Shown here: positions 11,427-19,741 of the stretch, piece by piece
Numbering within the stretch: position 1 is the first letter of the stretch
Layout of the letters: the number at the start of each line of letters is the position of its first letter
Assembly (NCBI GenBank): GCA_017461545.1
Contig: JAFTXP010000004.1
Location: 25,576-89,575, forward strand
Source of the DNA: Clostridia bacterium
Lineage (GTDB): Bacteria; Bacillota; Clostridia; UBA1212
DNA: 64,000 nt
Direction: 5' to 3'
Notes under the pieces: generated by a model
Told to the model about the DNA's origin: nothing
Databases searched by the model: none
The model's input: only the letters and a program-made list of their open reading frames with translations
Program-made: the position numbers and the translations under genes

Positions 11427-11999
11427 TTAATAATATTTTTTTCTTCCGTTAAGTTCCTGGACTTTCTGCAGTGCTTCGCCGAAACGCTGGAAGTGTATAA
11501 TTTCACGTGCTCTTAAAAATTTAAGCGGAGCTATTACATCAGGGTCGTCAGCCATATCAATCAGATATTCATATGTCTGCTTTGCCTTTTGTTCTGCCGC
11601 CAAATTTTCGGTGAGATCCGTTACCGGGTCACCTTTTGACTGAATATACGATGCGGTAAAAGGAACTCCAGCAGCATTTGCCGGATAAACTCCTATTCCG
11701 TGCTCAACATAGTTTGTATCGTATCCGGATTCTCTTAATTGTTTACATGTTGCGCCGTCAAGAAGCTGTGTACACATTGTACCGATCATTTCAAGGTGGG
11801 CAAGTTCTTCGGTGCCGACATCTGTAAGTAATCCTTTTGTTTCGCCTGTAGGCATTGTAAAACGCTGGCTCAGATAACGAAGTGCCGCTCCGAGTTCGCC
11901 GTCTCCGCCGCCGTATTGCGTAATGATTAGCTTAGCCATTCTCGGATCAGGATTTTTTATTCTTATAGGGTATTCAAGATTTTTTTGATATTGCCACAT
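11427..11999 (-). CDS. cotJC: Spore coat protein CotJC, manganese-catalase-like
   Basis: 190-residue inner spore-coat protein of the manganese-catalase (ferritin-like di-metal) family. Carboxylate/His metal ligands are visible in TEELAHLEMIGT (about residues 65-76), in the central LAAEQKAKQTYEYL helix and in REIIHFQRFGEAL near the C-terminus. Start ATG at 11999 follows AAGGAGGT by 7 bases. It is the last gene of cotJA-cotJB-cotJC with only 3 bases after cotJB. In B. subtilis the operon is made in the mother cell under sigma-E; the same is likely here but no clear sigma-E promoter is visible. Confidence 0.95.
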   Translation of the reverse strand: MWQYQKNLEYPIRIKNPDPRMAKLIITQYGGGDGELGAALRYLSQRFTMPTGETKGLLTDVGTEELAHLEMIGTMCTQLLDGATCKQLRESGYDTNYVEHGIGVYPANAAGVPFTASYIQSKGDPVTDLTENLAAEQKAKQTYEYLIDMADDPDVIAPLKFLRAREIIHFQRFGEALQKVQELNGRKKYY

Positions 12000-12002
12000 A
12001 AA

Positions 12003-12281
12003 TTATACCTCCTTATTCCATGGCCACGGGTTGTCGACCCAATCCCATGAGTCTGTCGAGCCGTCATAAGTTTGCGCAATCAATGGACCGAAAATATTCT
12101 GATAATTTTCAAGCATTGTTCTGTATCTGCTGACAAGGTTGTTGTACAGCTTAATTGTTTCAGTGTCATTCGGATGAGTATCCAAATATTGAATCAAATC
12201 TGTTAAAGCAAAATTGAGCGCCATGATTTCGCGCAAGGCTTCTGCTTTATTAGCGCAAGCGCAACTGTTATCGTTTTCCAT
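12003..12281 (-). CDS. cotJB: Spore coat protein CotJB
   Basis: 92-residue soluble protein matching CotJB: an N-terminal ALREIMALNFALTDLIQYLDTHP helix, then YRTMLENYQNIFGPL and the aromatic W-rich C-terminus (SWDWVDNPWPWNKEV). The ATG at 12281 is chosen because AAGGAGG lies 8 bases before it; the longer frame upstream is the tail of cotJA read in another frame. It overlaps cotJA by 14 bases, indicating translational coupling. It acts with CotJA and CotJC in the inner coat. Confidence 0.9.
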   Translation of the reverse strand: MENDNSCACANKAEALREIMALNFALTDLIQYLDTHPNDTETIKLYNNLVSRYRTMLENYQNIFGPLIAQTYDGSTDSWDWVDNPWPWNKEV

Positions 12282-12564
12282 GACGTGAGTCCTCCTTCTT
12301 ACAAATATATGAGTCGGGAGAGATATCTTCTCCGTCACAGCCTGCATTGCAGCAGGGACAGCCTGCGTAAGGCTGATCAAGACAGGGATAAATAGTTCCT
12401 CTGCTTAAACCTTCACAAAGAGAGTAGAGTCTTCCGGGATGCTGCACCGGCACATATATTCTCGCAAGTACTGCAGAATTTGACGGCGTACTGCATTTTT
12501 CATCAAATTCAATATCACTCAGGGATGTGTTGAGAAATTCCGATGCACAACTGCAATTATTCAT
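12268..12564 (-). CDS. cotJA: Spore coat associated protein CotJA
   Basis: 98-residue protein starting at the ATG 12564, preceded by AGGAGG at 8 bases. The core ARIYVPVQHPGRLYSLCEGL followed by GTIYPCLDQPY is the CotJA signature. The C-terminal part is Cys-rich (CPCCNAGC), and the N-terminus also carries CSCAS, so several cysteines could crosslink or bind metal in the coat. It is the first gene of the cotJ operon. The inverted repeat ATTATGTA...TACATAAT lies 20-45 bases upstream of its start. Confidence 0.88.
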   Translation of the reverse strand: MNNCSCASEFLNTSLSDIEFDEKCSTPSNSAVLARIYVPVQHPGRLYSLCEGLSRGTIYPCLDQPYAGCPCCNAGCDGEDISPDSYICKKEDSRHGKR

Positions 12565-12801
12565 AAATTTACCTCCTAAATTATTATGTAATCCCTTCAC
12601 TACATAATATTGAGAAAGTGTATAAAGTGTGAGATTAACTGTGTAAAAAGAATACAGGGCTGAGAAGATGTGCACTGAGCTAAGCATAAGAACAGAATTT
12701 CTCAGACTAAATGCAACATGTAAGTTGTATAGTTGCATGTACTTTGAGAATTTACGAAAATTTACATATGTGCGAAAAATGAAAAAAATTATCAATCTCT
12801 A

Positions 12802-12830
12802 TTGACTTATTTGGAATAAAATGTTAGTAT
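12802..12830 (+). promoter_or_regulatory. Sigma-A promoter for the C39/SPOR protein gene
   Basis: TTGACT at 12802-12807 and TAGTAT at 12825-12830, spacer 17. Transcription would start near 12837, giving a leader of about 140 bases. The leader begins with a small stem (AGGCA...TGCCT, about 12845-12866). Confidence 0.6.
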
Positions 12831-12894
12831 AAAAATACTTGTGCAGGCAGACAGCGCTATTTGCCTACCAAAAAAATAATTAATTCTATATATT

Positions 12895-12979
12895 GGAGGG
12901 AGGATAAAATCTCTTCCGGATTTGACTGCGGCCTTTTGTCGTAGTGTGTTTGCGCGGTCGTTTAGAGATTTTAATTCTA
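12895..12979 (+). promoter_or_regulatory. Leader with a hairpin between Shine-Dalgarno and start codon
   Basis: GGAGGGAGG at 12895-12903 is the only strong ribosome site before the gene, but has no usable start codon within 40 bases, and the gene frame has a TGA at 12923. The interval folds: TAAAATCTCT (12905-12914) pairs perfectly with AGAGATTTTA (12964-12973), and inside it GACTGCG (12924-12930) pairs with CGCGGTC (12953-12959). With the hairpin folded the site lies 1 + 6 unpaired bases from the ATG at 12980, an ideal spacing. A ligand-binding role cannot be excluded, but no known riboswitch is recognised. Confidence 0.65.
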
Positions 12980-14863
12980 ATGAAAAAGAGAGTTCTTAGT
13001 TTTATTTTAGTTTTGGCAACCCTTATCGGTGTTTTGGGTACAGCCTCGATTACATCCATGGCAGCTCCGACTTGCTATCAGCAGGGCGACGCAAGATGGG
13101 GCGGCATATATTACGGCAAGTGGAATCTTGCAGAATCCGGTTGCGGAATTCTTTCTGCGGTAAATGCTATAAATTATCTTACAGGAAACTTTATGCATCC
13201 GACAGAGCTTGCAGCATGGGCACATGCAAACAATCATTACAACGGCTCATACGGCCAGGGTGCTGTAAGAAACACACTCTATGCTAACATTACCGGTGCT
13301 TTCGGTACAAAGTACGGTTTCAAAGTTACAAATCTCACATGGGGTACTGTTACAAACGCGACATTGGTTAACCACCTCAAAAACGGCGGAACAGCTATCG
13401 TTCATGTTCCTAACCACTTTATGGCTCTCTGCGGATATAATGCGTCCACGGGTCAGTATCTTGTATATGACTCCGCTGCAAATCCGGCTAAGAGAAATAC
13501 ATCTGTATCCGGTTCATGGCTCACAGCTGCACAGCTCAATTCTATTGCAGCTACAACAATTGATTGGTTCTGTCTCGTACACAGAAACGGAACAGGTACA
13601 GTTTCTTCAACAACTACACTTTACACAGCATCTGCATCGGTAGCAAGCGGAAGCGGCAGCGTACACTTCGGCAATAATGTAACATCTGCAAAAGTTGCAG
13701 CAGGTACGGTAATAAATTATCAGACGACACCTGCAGCAGGTTACAAGGTATCTAAGATTCTTGTAGGAGGTACAGCACAGACAATTAAAAACAGCGGCGG
13801 AGATGCTGTGTATCAGTTCACAATGCCTGCCGGAAACTGTGCAGTAAAGGTAACTTTTACAAAGATTACTACGACTGCTACTTATACGGTATCTGCATCG
13901 GTGGCAAGCGGCAGCGGCAGCGTACACTTCGGCAATAACGTAACATCTGCAAAAGTTGCAGCGGGAACGTTGATAAACTTCCAGACAACACCTTCTTCAG
14001 GATATGCAGTATCAAAGATTGTTGTTGGCGGCACAACCCAGACAATAAAGAACAACGGCGGAAATGCTGTATATCAGTTCACAATGCCTGCCGGAAACTG
14101 TGCAGTATCAGTTACATTCTCAAAAGTTGCTGCAACATACACAGCATCTGCATCGGTAGCAAGCGGCAGCGGAAAAGTTCACTTCGGCAATAACGTAACA
14201 TCTGCAAATGTTGCAGCAGGTACAGTTATAAACTTCCAGACAACACCTTCATCCGGATACAAAGTATCTAAGATTCTTGTAGGCGGCACAGCTTGGACAA
14301 TAAAGAACAACGGCGGAGACGCTGTATATCAGTTCACAATGCCCGAAGGCAATTGCGGAGTAGTAGTAACATTCACAAAAATTGTTACTACATCAAATCT
14401 CTATACTGTATATTCATCAGTGAGCTGCGGTTCCGGCAGTGTACACTTCGGAAACAATGTGACATCAGCACAGGTAACATCAGGAACAGTTATAAACTTC
14501 CAGACAACACCTGCAGCAGGATACAAAGTATCACAGATTTTAGTAGGCGGTACAGCTTGGACAATAAAGAACAACGGCGGAGATGCTGTATATCAGTTCA
14601 CAATGCCTGAAGGCAATTGCGGAGTAGTAGTAACATTTACATCGACAACAACTTACAAAGTAAGATGCGGAACATTCTCAGTAAAAGCAAATGCTACAAA
14701 TCTTGTTAATCAGCTCAGTGCTGCAGGTTTCAGCTCATATATCGCAACAGTAAACGGTCAGTATGTTGTTTACGCAGGAACATTCTCAGTAAAAGCTAAT
14801 GCCACAAATTTTGTTACACAGCTTAATGCAGCAGGTTTTGCAGCATATGTTTCTACAACTTGA
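12980..14863 (+). CDS. Secreted C39-type peptidase-like protein with four InlB-like repeats and SPOR-like C-terminus
   Basis: 627 residues. A signal peptide (MKKRVLSFILVLATLIGVLG, ending near SMAA) is followed by a papain-like C39 domain with Cys55 in SGCGILSAVNA, His146 in PNHFMALCGY and Asp164 in VYDSAAN, so the triad is intact. Four repeats of 85-88 residues follow (from residues about 215, 302, 387 and 475), resembling divergent InlB B-repeats: GSGSVHFGNNVTSA, QTTP, YKVSKILVGG, AVYQFTMPAGNC. The end has two short SPOR-like units around GTFSVKANATN, possibly binding denuded glycan. It is probably an extracellular cell-wall-associated cysteine peptidase or amidase; substrate unknown. The ATG at 12980 is chosen because the signal peptide starts there. 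Confidence 0.85.
   Translation: MKKRVLSFILVLATLIGVLGTASITSMAAPTCYQQGDARWGGIYYGKWNLAESGCGILSAVNAINYLTGNFMHPTELAAWAHANNHYNGSYGQGAVRNTLYANITGAFGTKYGFKVTNLTWGTVTNATLVNHLKNGGTAIVHVPNHFMALCGYNASTGQYLVYDSAANPAKRNTSVSGSWLTAAQLNSIAATTIDWFCLVHRNGTGTVSSTTTLYTASASVASGSGSVHFGNNVTSAKVAAGTVINYQTTPAAGYKVSKILVGGTAQTIKNSGGDAVYQFTMPAGNCAVKVTFTKITTTATYTVSASVASGSGSVHFGNNVTSAKVAAGTLINFQTTPSSGYAVSKIVVGGTTQTIKNNGGNAVYQFTMPAGNCAVSVTFSKVAATYTASASVASGSGKVHFGNNVTSANVAAGTVINFQTTPSSGYKVSKILVGGTAWTIKNNGGDAVYQFTMPEGNCGVVVTFTKIVTTSNLYTVYSSVSCGSGSVHFGNNVTSAQVTSGTVINFQTTPAAGYKVSQILVGGTAWTIKNNGGDAVYQFTMPEGNCGVVVTFTSTTTYKVRCGTFSVKANATNLVNQLSAAGFSSYIATVNGQYVVYAGTFSVKANATNFVTQLNAAGFAAYVSTT
13622..14642 (+). repeat. Four tandem coding repeats of about 260 bases
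   Basis: Repeat starts at 13622, 13883, 14138 and 14402 (periods 261, 255 and 264 bases). They encode the InlB-like modules of the C39 protein and are highly similar at the DNA level, so the array may change copy number by recombination. The period differences are whole codons. Confidence 0.9.
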
Positions 14864-14896
14864 TTAAATTAAATCAGATTGATAAGTTTATTAAAG

Positions 14897-14936
14897 TTCA
14901 GCGGCGGAGTTCATCATAATGAACTCCGCCGCTGAA
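14897..14936 (+). terminator. Strong hairpin after the C39 protein gene
   Basis: Perfect 18-base stem beginning TTCAGCGGCGGAGTTCAT with a CATA loop. The 3' flank is AT-rich rather than a clean T run, so it may act as a terminator or 3'-end stabiliser. It lies 33 bases after the stop codon. Confidence 0.65.
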
Positions 14937-14944
14937 AAATTATA

Positions 14945-14973
14945 TTGACAAAGACTATTTCAGCAAATACAAT
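14945..14973 (+). promoter_or_regulatory. Sigma-A promoter of the T-box operon
   Basis: TTGACA (14945-14950), 17-base spacer, TACAAT (14968-14973). The predicted start near 14980 is at the beginning of the T-box leader. Confidence 0.85.
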
Positions 14974-14979
14974 GGAATT

Positions 14980-15286
14980 GTTAAATGCGTTGACCGAAAA
15001 GAAGTAGTATTATTGCAGCCTTTTCAGAGAACTGTCGGAAGGTGTGAGACAGCAGGATGAGTGGTACGAATACATTTCGAGAGTAGCAGTCTGAACAGCC
15101 TGTTATGGCTAAATAGGATGTGCCGGGGCAGGCCCGTTACAGCCCGTAGCATAGGATCGCATATCGGATGGTGTGCATTTTGTGCTGACAGAGGCTTATG
15201 CCGCAAGGCATCGGCAAATTGAGGTGGTACCGCGGATTTGATATTATTCGTCCTCAAGCTTTATATAAAGCTTGAGGACTTTTTAT
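14980..15286 (+). ncRNA. T-box leader RNA, tyrosine (UAC) specifier
   Basis: Stem I has the classic AGAAGTAGTA left side (14999-15009). The lower helix is CGAAA/TTTCG and the upper helix GTATTATT/AGTGGTAC, leaving GAATACA as the right side of the specifier loop. The layout matches B. subtilis tyrS and places the specifier TAC (Tyr) at 15071-15073. A distal CTGTC/GACAG loop follows. The T-box sequence GAGGTGGTACCGCGG is at 15221-15235. TTGAGG at 15219-15224 can pair with CCTCAA at 15252-15257 as antiterminator. Uncharged tRNA-Tyr should allow readthrough into the ligase-symporter operon. Confidence 0.92.
15250..15285 (+). terminator. T-box intrinsic terminator
   Basis: Near-perfect palindrome GTCCTCAAGCTTTA / TAAAGCTTGAGGAC followed by CTTTTT. 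It competes with the antiterminator formed by the T-box sequence. Confidence 0.92.
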
Positions 15287-15329
15287 TTGTCAATTTATCG
15301 TGCCTGAATAGATGAAATGGAGATTTAAC

Positions 15330-16964
15330 ATGCCTATCACAGAATTTTTGGAAAAAAATGCAAAGCTTTATCCGAATGATGTTGCGCTTGTGGAGATAAA
15401 TCCCGCTGCGCAGCCGGACAGTACGCTCACCTGGCGTGAGTACAACCTTATTGAATCCACTTCTTCGGAAAAATACCGTAAGGAGATATCGTGGAAGGAA
15501 TTTGATATAAAAGCAAACCGTTTTGCCAATCTTCTTCTTACAAGAGGTATCAAACGCGGCGACAAAGTCGCGGTTCTTCTTATGAACTGCATAGAGTGGT
15601 TGCCGATTTATTTTGGTGTGCTTAAAACGGGGGCATTGGCAGTTCCGATGAATTACAGATATTCGTCGGATGAAATAAAATACTGCGTTGACCTTGCTGA
15701 CGCAACAACACTGGTGTTCGGCCCAGAGTTTACAGGAAGAGTGGAGGAAGTATTGGATCAGCTCGGAAATATTAAAAATTTCTTTTTTGTGGGAAATGAT
15801 GTTCCGGAGTTTGCCGACAGCTACGACACAATTGTTAATTACTGCTCTTCGATTGCGCCGGCTGTAGATATAAAAGACGAGGATGATGCAGCGATTTATT
15901 TTTCTTCGGGTACTACGGGTTTCCCGAAAGCTATTTTGCACGCTCATAAAGCCTTGGTAAGCTCTTGTCTTACTGAGCAGAATCACCATTCACAGACAAA
16001 AGACGATGTTTTCCTGTGTATACCGCCGCTTTATCATACCGGAGCGAAAATGCACTGGTTCGGAAGTCTGCTTACGGGCGGTAAGGCCGTGCTTCTCAAG
16101 GGTGTCAGACCTGACTGGATATTCAGAGCGGTATCCGAGGAGCGAGCAACTATTGTATGGCTTCTTGTGCCGTGGGTACAGGATATTCTTGATTCTATTG
16201 AACGAGGAGATTTAAAACTTGAGGATTTCCGAATTTCGCAGTGGAGACTTATGCACGTAGGTGCGCAGCCTGTTCCTCCGAGCCTTATAAAGCGCTGGAA
16301 AAAAGTTTTTCCGGATCACGATTATGATACGAACTACGGTCTGAGTGAGTCCATTGGCCCCGGATGCGTACATCTCGGTGTCGAAAATATACATAAAGTA
16401 GGTGCGATAGGAAAGGCAGGATACCTTTGGAAAACTGCTGTTGTAGACGAAAACGGCAACGAGGTTCCTCAGGGCGAAGTGGGAGAGCTCTGCGTAAGCG
16501 GCCCCGGCGTTATGAAATGCTACTATAAAAATCAAAAGGCAACGGACGAGATATTAAAAGGCGAATGGCTTTACACCGGAGACATGGCAAAAGTTGATGA
16601 GGACGGTTTTATTTACCTTGTTGACCGTAAAAAGGATGTCATCATCACGGGCGGCGAAAACCTTTATCCCGTTCAGATAGAGGACTTCATCAGAGCCTGC
16701 GATGTTGTAAAAGATGTTGCAGTAATCGGTCTTCCGGACGAGAGGCTGGGCGAAATTGCTGCGGCTATTATTGAAGTTAAGGACGGTATCACATGTACGG
16801 AAGAGTATGTTATGAATTTCTGCATGGATATGCCGAGGTATAAGAGACCGAGGAAAATCATATTCGCAAAAGTTCCTAGAAATCCTACGGGGAAAATCGA
16901 GAAGCCAAAGCTCAGAGAGATATATTGCGGCAAGAGTCTTGTCGAAGCGCAGACTACAGAGTGA
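15330..16964 (+). CDS. Acyl-CoA ligase (AMP-forming, class I adenylate-forming enzyme) under tyrosine T-box control
   Basis: 544 residues with the adenylation motifs of acyl/aryl-CoA ligases: P-loop SSGTTGFPKA (about residue 192), YGLSE (about 336), YTGDMA, DRKKDVIITGGENLYP and the C-terminal catalytic Lys in PTGKIEK (about 520). It activates a carboxylic acid with ATP and joins it to CoA in the cytoplasm. The ATG at 15330 follows TGGAGA by about 7 bases; the ATG at 15312 has no ribosome site. Together with the Tyr T-box and the symporter 41 bases downstream, the inferred substrate is an aryl acid such as 4-hydroxyphenylacetate; this is inference from context. Another medium-chain or aromatic acid remains possible. 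Confidence 0.9.
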   Translation: MPITEFLEKNAKLYPNDVALVEINPAAQPDSTLTWREYNLIESTSSEKYRKEISWKEFDIKANRFANLLLTRGIKRGDKVAVLLMNCIEWLPIYFGVLKTGALAVPMNYRYSSDEIKYCVDLADATTLVFGPEFTGRVEEVLDQLGNIKNFFFVGNDVPEFADSYDTIVNYCSSIAPAVDIKDEDDAAIYFSSGTTGFPKAILHAHKALVSSCLTEQNHHSQTKDDVFLCIPPLYHTGAKMHWFGSLLTGGKAVLLKGVRPDWIFRAVSEERATIVWLLVPWVQDILDSIERGDLKLEDFRISQWRLMHVGAQPVPPSLIKRWKKVFPDHDYDTNYGLSESIGPGCVHLGVENIHKVGAIGKAGYLWKTAVVDENGNEVPQGEVGELCVSGPGVMKCYYKNQKATDEILKGEWLYTGDMAKVDEDGFIYLVDRKKDVIITGGENLYPVQIEDFIRACDVVKDVAVIGLPDERLGEIAAAIIEVKDGITCTEEYVMNFCMDMPRYKRPRKIIFAKVPRNPTGKIEKPKLREIYCGKSLVEAQTTE

Positions 16965-17005
16965 TATTAAATTATTTTAATATATAACAGTAAAGGATGA
17001 TGTGA

Positions 17006-18592
17006 ATGGCAATTAAAATTATTTTGTTGGTAATCTTTTTTGCGGTGATGATTGGAATAGGTATTTATTCAAAGCGTCACGCAAAGGATGTTGACGGTTT
17101 TGTACTCGGAGGACGCTCAGCAGGTGCATGGCTCACTGCTTTTGCGTTCGGTACTTCTTATTTTTCGGCAGTAATATTTGTAGGATATGCAGGTCAGTTC
17201 GGATGGAGATTCGGATTAGCTTCCACTTGGATAGGTATAGGAAACGCATTGCTCGGTTCGCTTCTTGCGTGGGTGGTTCTCGGAAGAAGAACAAGAATTA
17301 TGACACAGCATCTTGATTCTAAGACAATGCCTGACTTCTTCGGACTCAGGTATAAATCTCCGACGATGAGAACCGTTGCATCGATGATAGTATTTATATT
17401 TTTGATTCCTTACACAGCTTCGCTTTTTAATGGATTGTCAAGACTCTTCACAATGGCATTCCCCGGAATTGATTATTCGGTATGCGTTATTGCAATGGCT
17501 GTATTTACCGGAATTTATGTTGTAATCGGCGGCTACATGGCTACTGCCATAAACGATTTTATTCAAGGTATCATAATGATTTTCGGCATAGTTGCAGTAA
17601 TTATTGCGGTTCTTAACGGACAGGGTGGCTTTACGGAGGCTGTTGCAAAGCTTTCGGAGACATCAACCCAGACTGCTGCAGGAACAACCTTTAACGGTGC
17701 GTTTACCTCTTTCTTCGGCCCCGACCCGATATTCCTGCTTGTCGTAGTAATTCTGACCTCCTTGGGAACATGGGGATTGCCTCAGATGGTAAATAAGTTC
17801 TACGCTATAAAAAATGAGGACGCAATAAAGAAAGGCACAATCATATCCACAGTATTTGCTGTAATTGTTGCCGGCGGATGCTATTTCTTAGGCGGCTTCG
17901 GAAGGCTTTTTGCGGACGGAATAGAATATCAGAAAGACCGAGTAACTCCCGTATACGACAGTATAGTTCCCAAGATGCTCGAAAATTTGCCTGATATTAT
18001 GATTGGTGTTGTTTTGGTTCTCGTTTTGTCCGCATCTATGTCAACGCTTTCATCGTTGGTTCTTACATCGAGCTCATCATTGACACTTGACCTTATTGCT
18101 CCTGCGATGAAAGGTAAATTGACAGATAAGAAGAAAATGCTGACAATGAGAGTATTTATTGTTTTCTTTATAGTTATTTCTGCGATTATCGCCGTTGTTC
18201 AGGCTAAATCAAATGTCGTATTCATTGCGCAGCTCATGGGTGTATCGTGGGGAGCGCTTGCAGGCGCATTTATAGCTCCGTTCCTCTACGGATTGTTCTG
18301 GAAGAAGACTACAAAGGCTTCATGCTGGGTAAGCTTTGCAATGGGTGTTACTCTTTCTGTTGTTCAGCTCATAAAGAGTCTTACAGGCTTCAGCTTCGGT
18401 ATAGAAATCCTGGATGGCTTTATATTTAAAACATCGCTTCACTCCGGTGCAATAGCAATGATTATCGGGCTTATAATTGTTCCGCTGATTTCACTTATAA
18501 CACCTAAGATGAAAAAAGAGGACGTTGATCAGATGTTCAGCTGTTACAGCCAGGATAATGTTGTCAATGTAACTAAAGCATTGGGTAAATAA
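17006..18592 (+). CDS. Sodium:solute symporter (SSS family)
   Basis: 528-residue polytopic membrane protein with about 13 hydrophobic segments. The N-terminal DVDGFVLGGRSAGAWLTAFAFG, GTSYFSAVIFVGYAGQ and later SSSLTLDLIAP fit the SSS family of sodium-driven uptake systems. The ATG follows AAGGATGATG. It is the second gene of the T-box operon and ends at the terminator at 18614. Because the operon responds to uncharged tRNA-Tyr, the likely cargo is tyrosine, a tyrosine precursor or the acid used by the ligase before it. Substrate residues cannot be read from sequence alone. Confidence 0.88.
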   Translation: MAIKIILLVIFFAVMIGIGIYSKRHAKDVDGFVLGGRSAGAWLTAFAFGTSYFSAVIFVGYAGQFGWRFGLASTWIGIGNALLGSLLAWVVLGRRTRIMTQHLDSKTMPDFFGLRYKSPTMRTVASMIVFIFLIPYTASLFNGLSRLFTMAFPGIDYSVCVIAMAVFTGIYVVIGGYMATAINDFIQGIIMIFGIVAVIIAVLNGQGGFTEAVAKLSETSTQTAAGTTFNGAFTSFFGPDPIFLLVVVILTSLGTWGLPQMVNKFYAIKNEDAIKKGTIISTVFAVIVAGGCYFLGGFGRLFADGIEYQKDRVTPVYDSIVPKMLENLPDIMIGVVLVLVLSASMSTLSSLVLTSSSSLTLDLIAPAMKGKLTDKKKMLTMRVFIVFFIVISAIIAVVQAKSNVVFIAQLMGVSWGALAGAFIAPFLYGLFWKKTTKASCWVSFAMGVTLSVVQLIKSLTGFSFGIEILDGFIFKTSLHSGAIAMIIGLIIVPLISLITPKMKKEDVDQMFSCYSQDNVVNVTKALGK

Positions 18593-18613
18593 TTGATTAA
18601 TTAATAAAGGACA

Positions 18614-18657
18614 CCGCATTATGCAGCATAAGCATGTATAATGCGGAGCTTTTTTTG
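18614..18657 (+). terminator. Terminator of the T-box operon
   Basis: Stem CCGCATTAT (18614-18622) / ATAATGCGG (18638-18646), then GAGC and seven T. It separates the dipeptidase from the T-box operon and excludes the ATG at 18634 as its start. Confidence 0.85.
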
Positions 18658-18720
18658 TTCAAAGAGAATTTTAATTTTCTTCTGCATAATATAATAAAGC
18701 AGGAGGAATCAGGGATATAT

Positions 18721-19680
18721 ATGAGTAAAAAATTTTTTGTTGCAGATACTCATTGTGATACGTTAGGTTATGTAGATGAGGGCAGGTCAAATCTTATAAA
18801 TACATATAATACAAGTAAACTTTATCCTCATATTCAGGTGTATGCAATGTATTGTGCCTTGGAAGGGGAATCAGATGCCGATGCATACAGCAGGGCTTGC
18901 AGATATATTGAACATTATAAAAATTGTACCCGAAATGAAGGCATAGTAAGATGCACATCTGTAAGTGATATTGATAATGCAATTGATAATAACTCTAAAT
19001 ATATGTCGTTGCTTTCTATAGAAGGCTGTGAATGTTTAAACGGCAGTTTAGAAAATTTGTACAGGTTTTATGAAGCCGGTGTGAGAATTTTGTCTCCTGT
19101 TTGGAATAATAATAATGTTTTCGCAGCAGGCTGTCATTCTACCGGCACGGAGGAAGATTCAGGTCTGACTAAAAAAGGCGTACAGTTAGTAGAATTGTGT
19201 GAAAAACTCGGTATAATTATTGATATATCACATTCGTCAGACAATACAGTAAAAGATATTATGAGTATGATAACACGACCGATTTGTGCAAGCCATTCAA
19301 ATTTTCGTGAAATCTGTGATAATCCAAGAAATCTTACTTTGCAGCAATCTCTGAAAATCGCAGAGTTTGGAGGATATATAGGTCTTAACCTTTATTATAA
19401 ATTTGTGCGTGATAATATTTCTGTTGACGAAACTTCTTATTATATTGATGAATTGCTGTCGCATGTCAAATACGCTAATGAAATCGGAATAGGAGACAAT
19501 ATAGGTTTTGGTTTTGATATAGACGGAGTTGGCGATATATATCCGAAAGACATTGATTTGAAAATCAGCATTCATGATATATTTATTGAAAAACTTATTT
19601 CTTTTGGGTTGGCTTACCGTTGGGTACAGAATATAAGCGGAAAAAATTTTTTGGATTTTATTACACGATATGGTTTGTGA
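18721..19680 (+). CDS. Membrane-dipeptidase family protein (peptidase M19)
   Basis: 319-residue zinc dipeptidase of the renal dipeptidase family, hydrolysing dipeptides, probably in the cytoplasm as no signal peptide is seen. Metal ligands are recognisable: His and Asp in ADTHCDT (residues about 8-14), bridging Glu in SIEGCEC (about 100), His in ISHSSD (about 162) and His in CASHSNFREI (about 182), plus FGFDIDG near 265 for substrate Asp. The ATG at 18721 follows AGGAGG (14 bases) and AGGGA (5 bases). It lies after a terminator and so is a separate unit; TATAAT at 18690-18695 could be its -10 box but no good -35 box is seen. Confidence 0.88.
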   Translation: MSKKFFVADTHCDTLGYVDEGRSNLINTYNTSKLYPHIQVYAMYCALEGESDADAYSRACRYIEHYKNCTRNEGIVRCTSVSDIDNAIDNNSKYMSLLSIEGCECLNGSLENLYRFYEAGVRILSPVWNNNNVFAAGCHSTGTEEDSGLTKKGVQLVELCEKLGIIIDISHSSDNTVKDIMSMITRPICASHSNFREICDNPRNLTLQQSLKIAEFGGYIGLNLYYKFVRDNISVDETSYYIDELLSHVKYANEIGIGDNIGFGFDIDGVGDIYPKDIDLKISIHDIFIEKLISFGLAYRWVQNISGKNFLDFITRYGL

Positions 19681-19741
19681 CAACAGGGGAGCTATGATAT
19701 TTTAAATGCTGTCGGACTAGAAAAAATTTTTAGAAAAAAGA

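Noticed and set aside
12566..12610. Sigma-E promoter for cotJ
   Set aside because: CAATATT and CATAATAA-like boxes exist on the minus strand but would put the start at the ribosome site; too weak to annotate.
12838..12979. Known riboswitch class (c-di-GMP, c-di-AMP, preQ1) before the C39 protein
   Set aside because: I could not match any conserved core; the structure is better described as a hairpin between ribosome site and start.
13622..14642. Regular direct repeats that could suggest a CRISPR array or satellite
   Set aside because: The period is about 260 bases, in frame, and encodes repeated protein modules; there are no unique spacers or cas genes.
15261..15989. 242-residue minus-strand frame opposite the acyl-CoA ligase
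   Set aside because: It runs across the T-box terminator and mirrors codon bias of the ligase; no ribosome site or family features.
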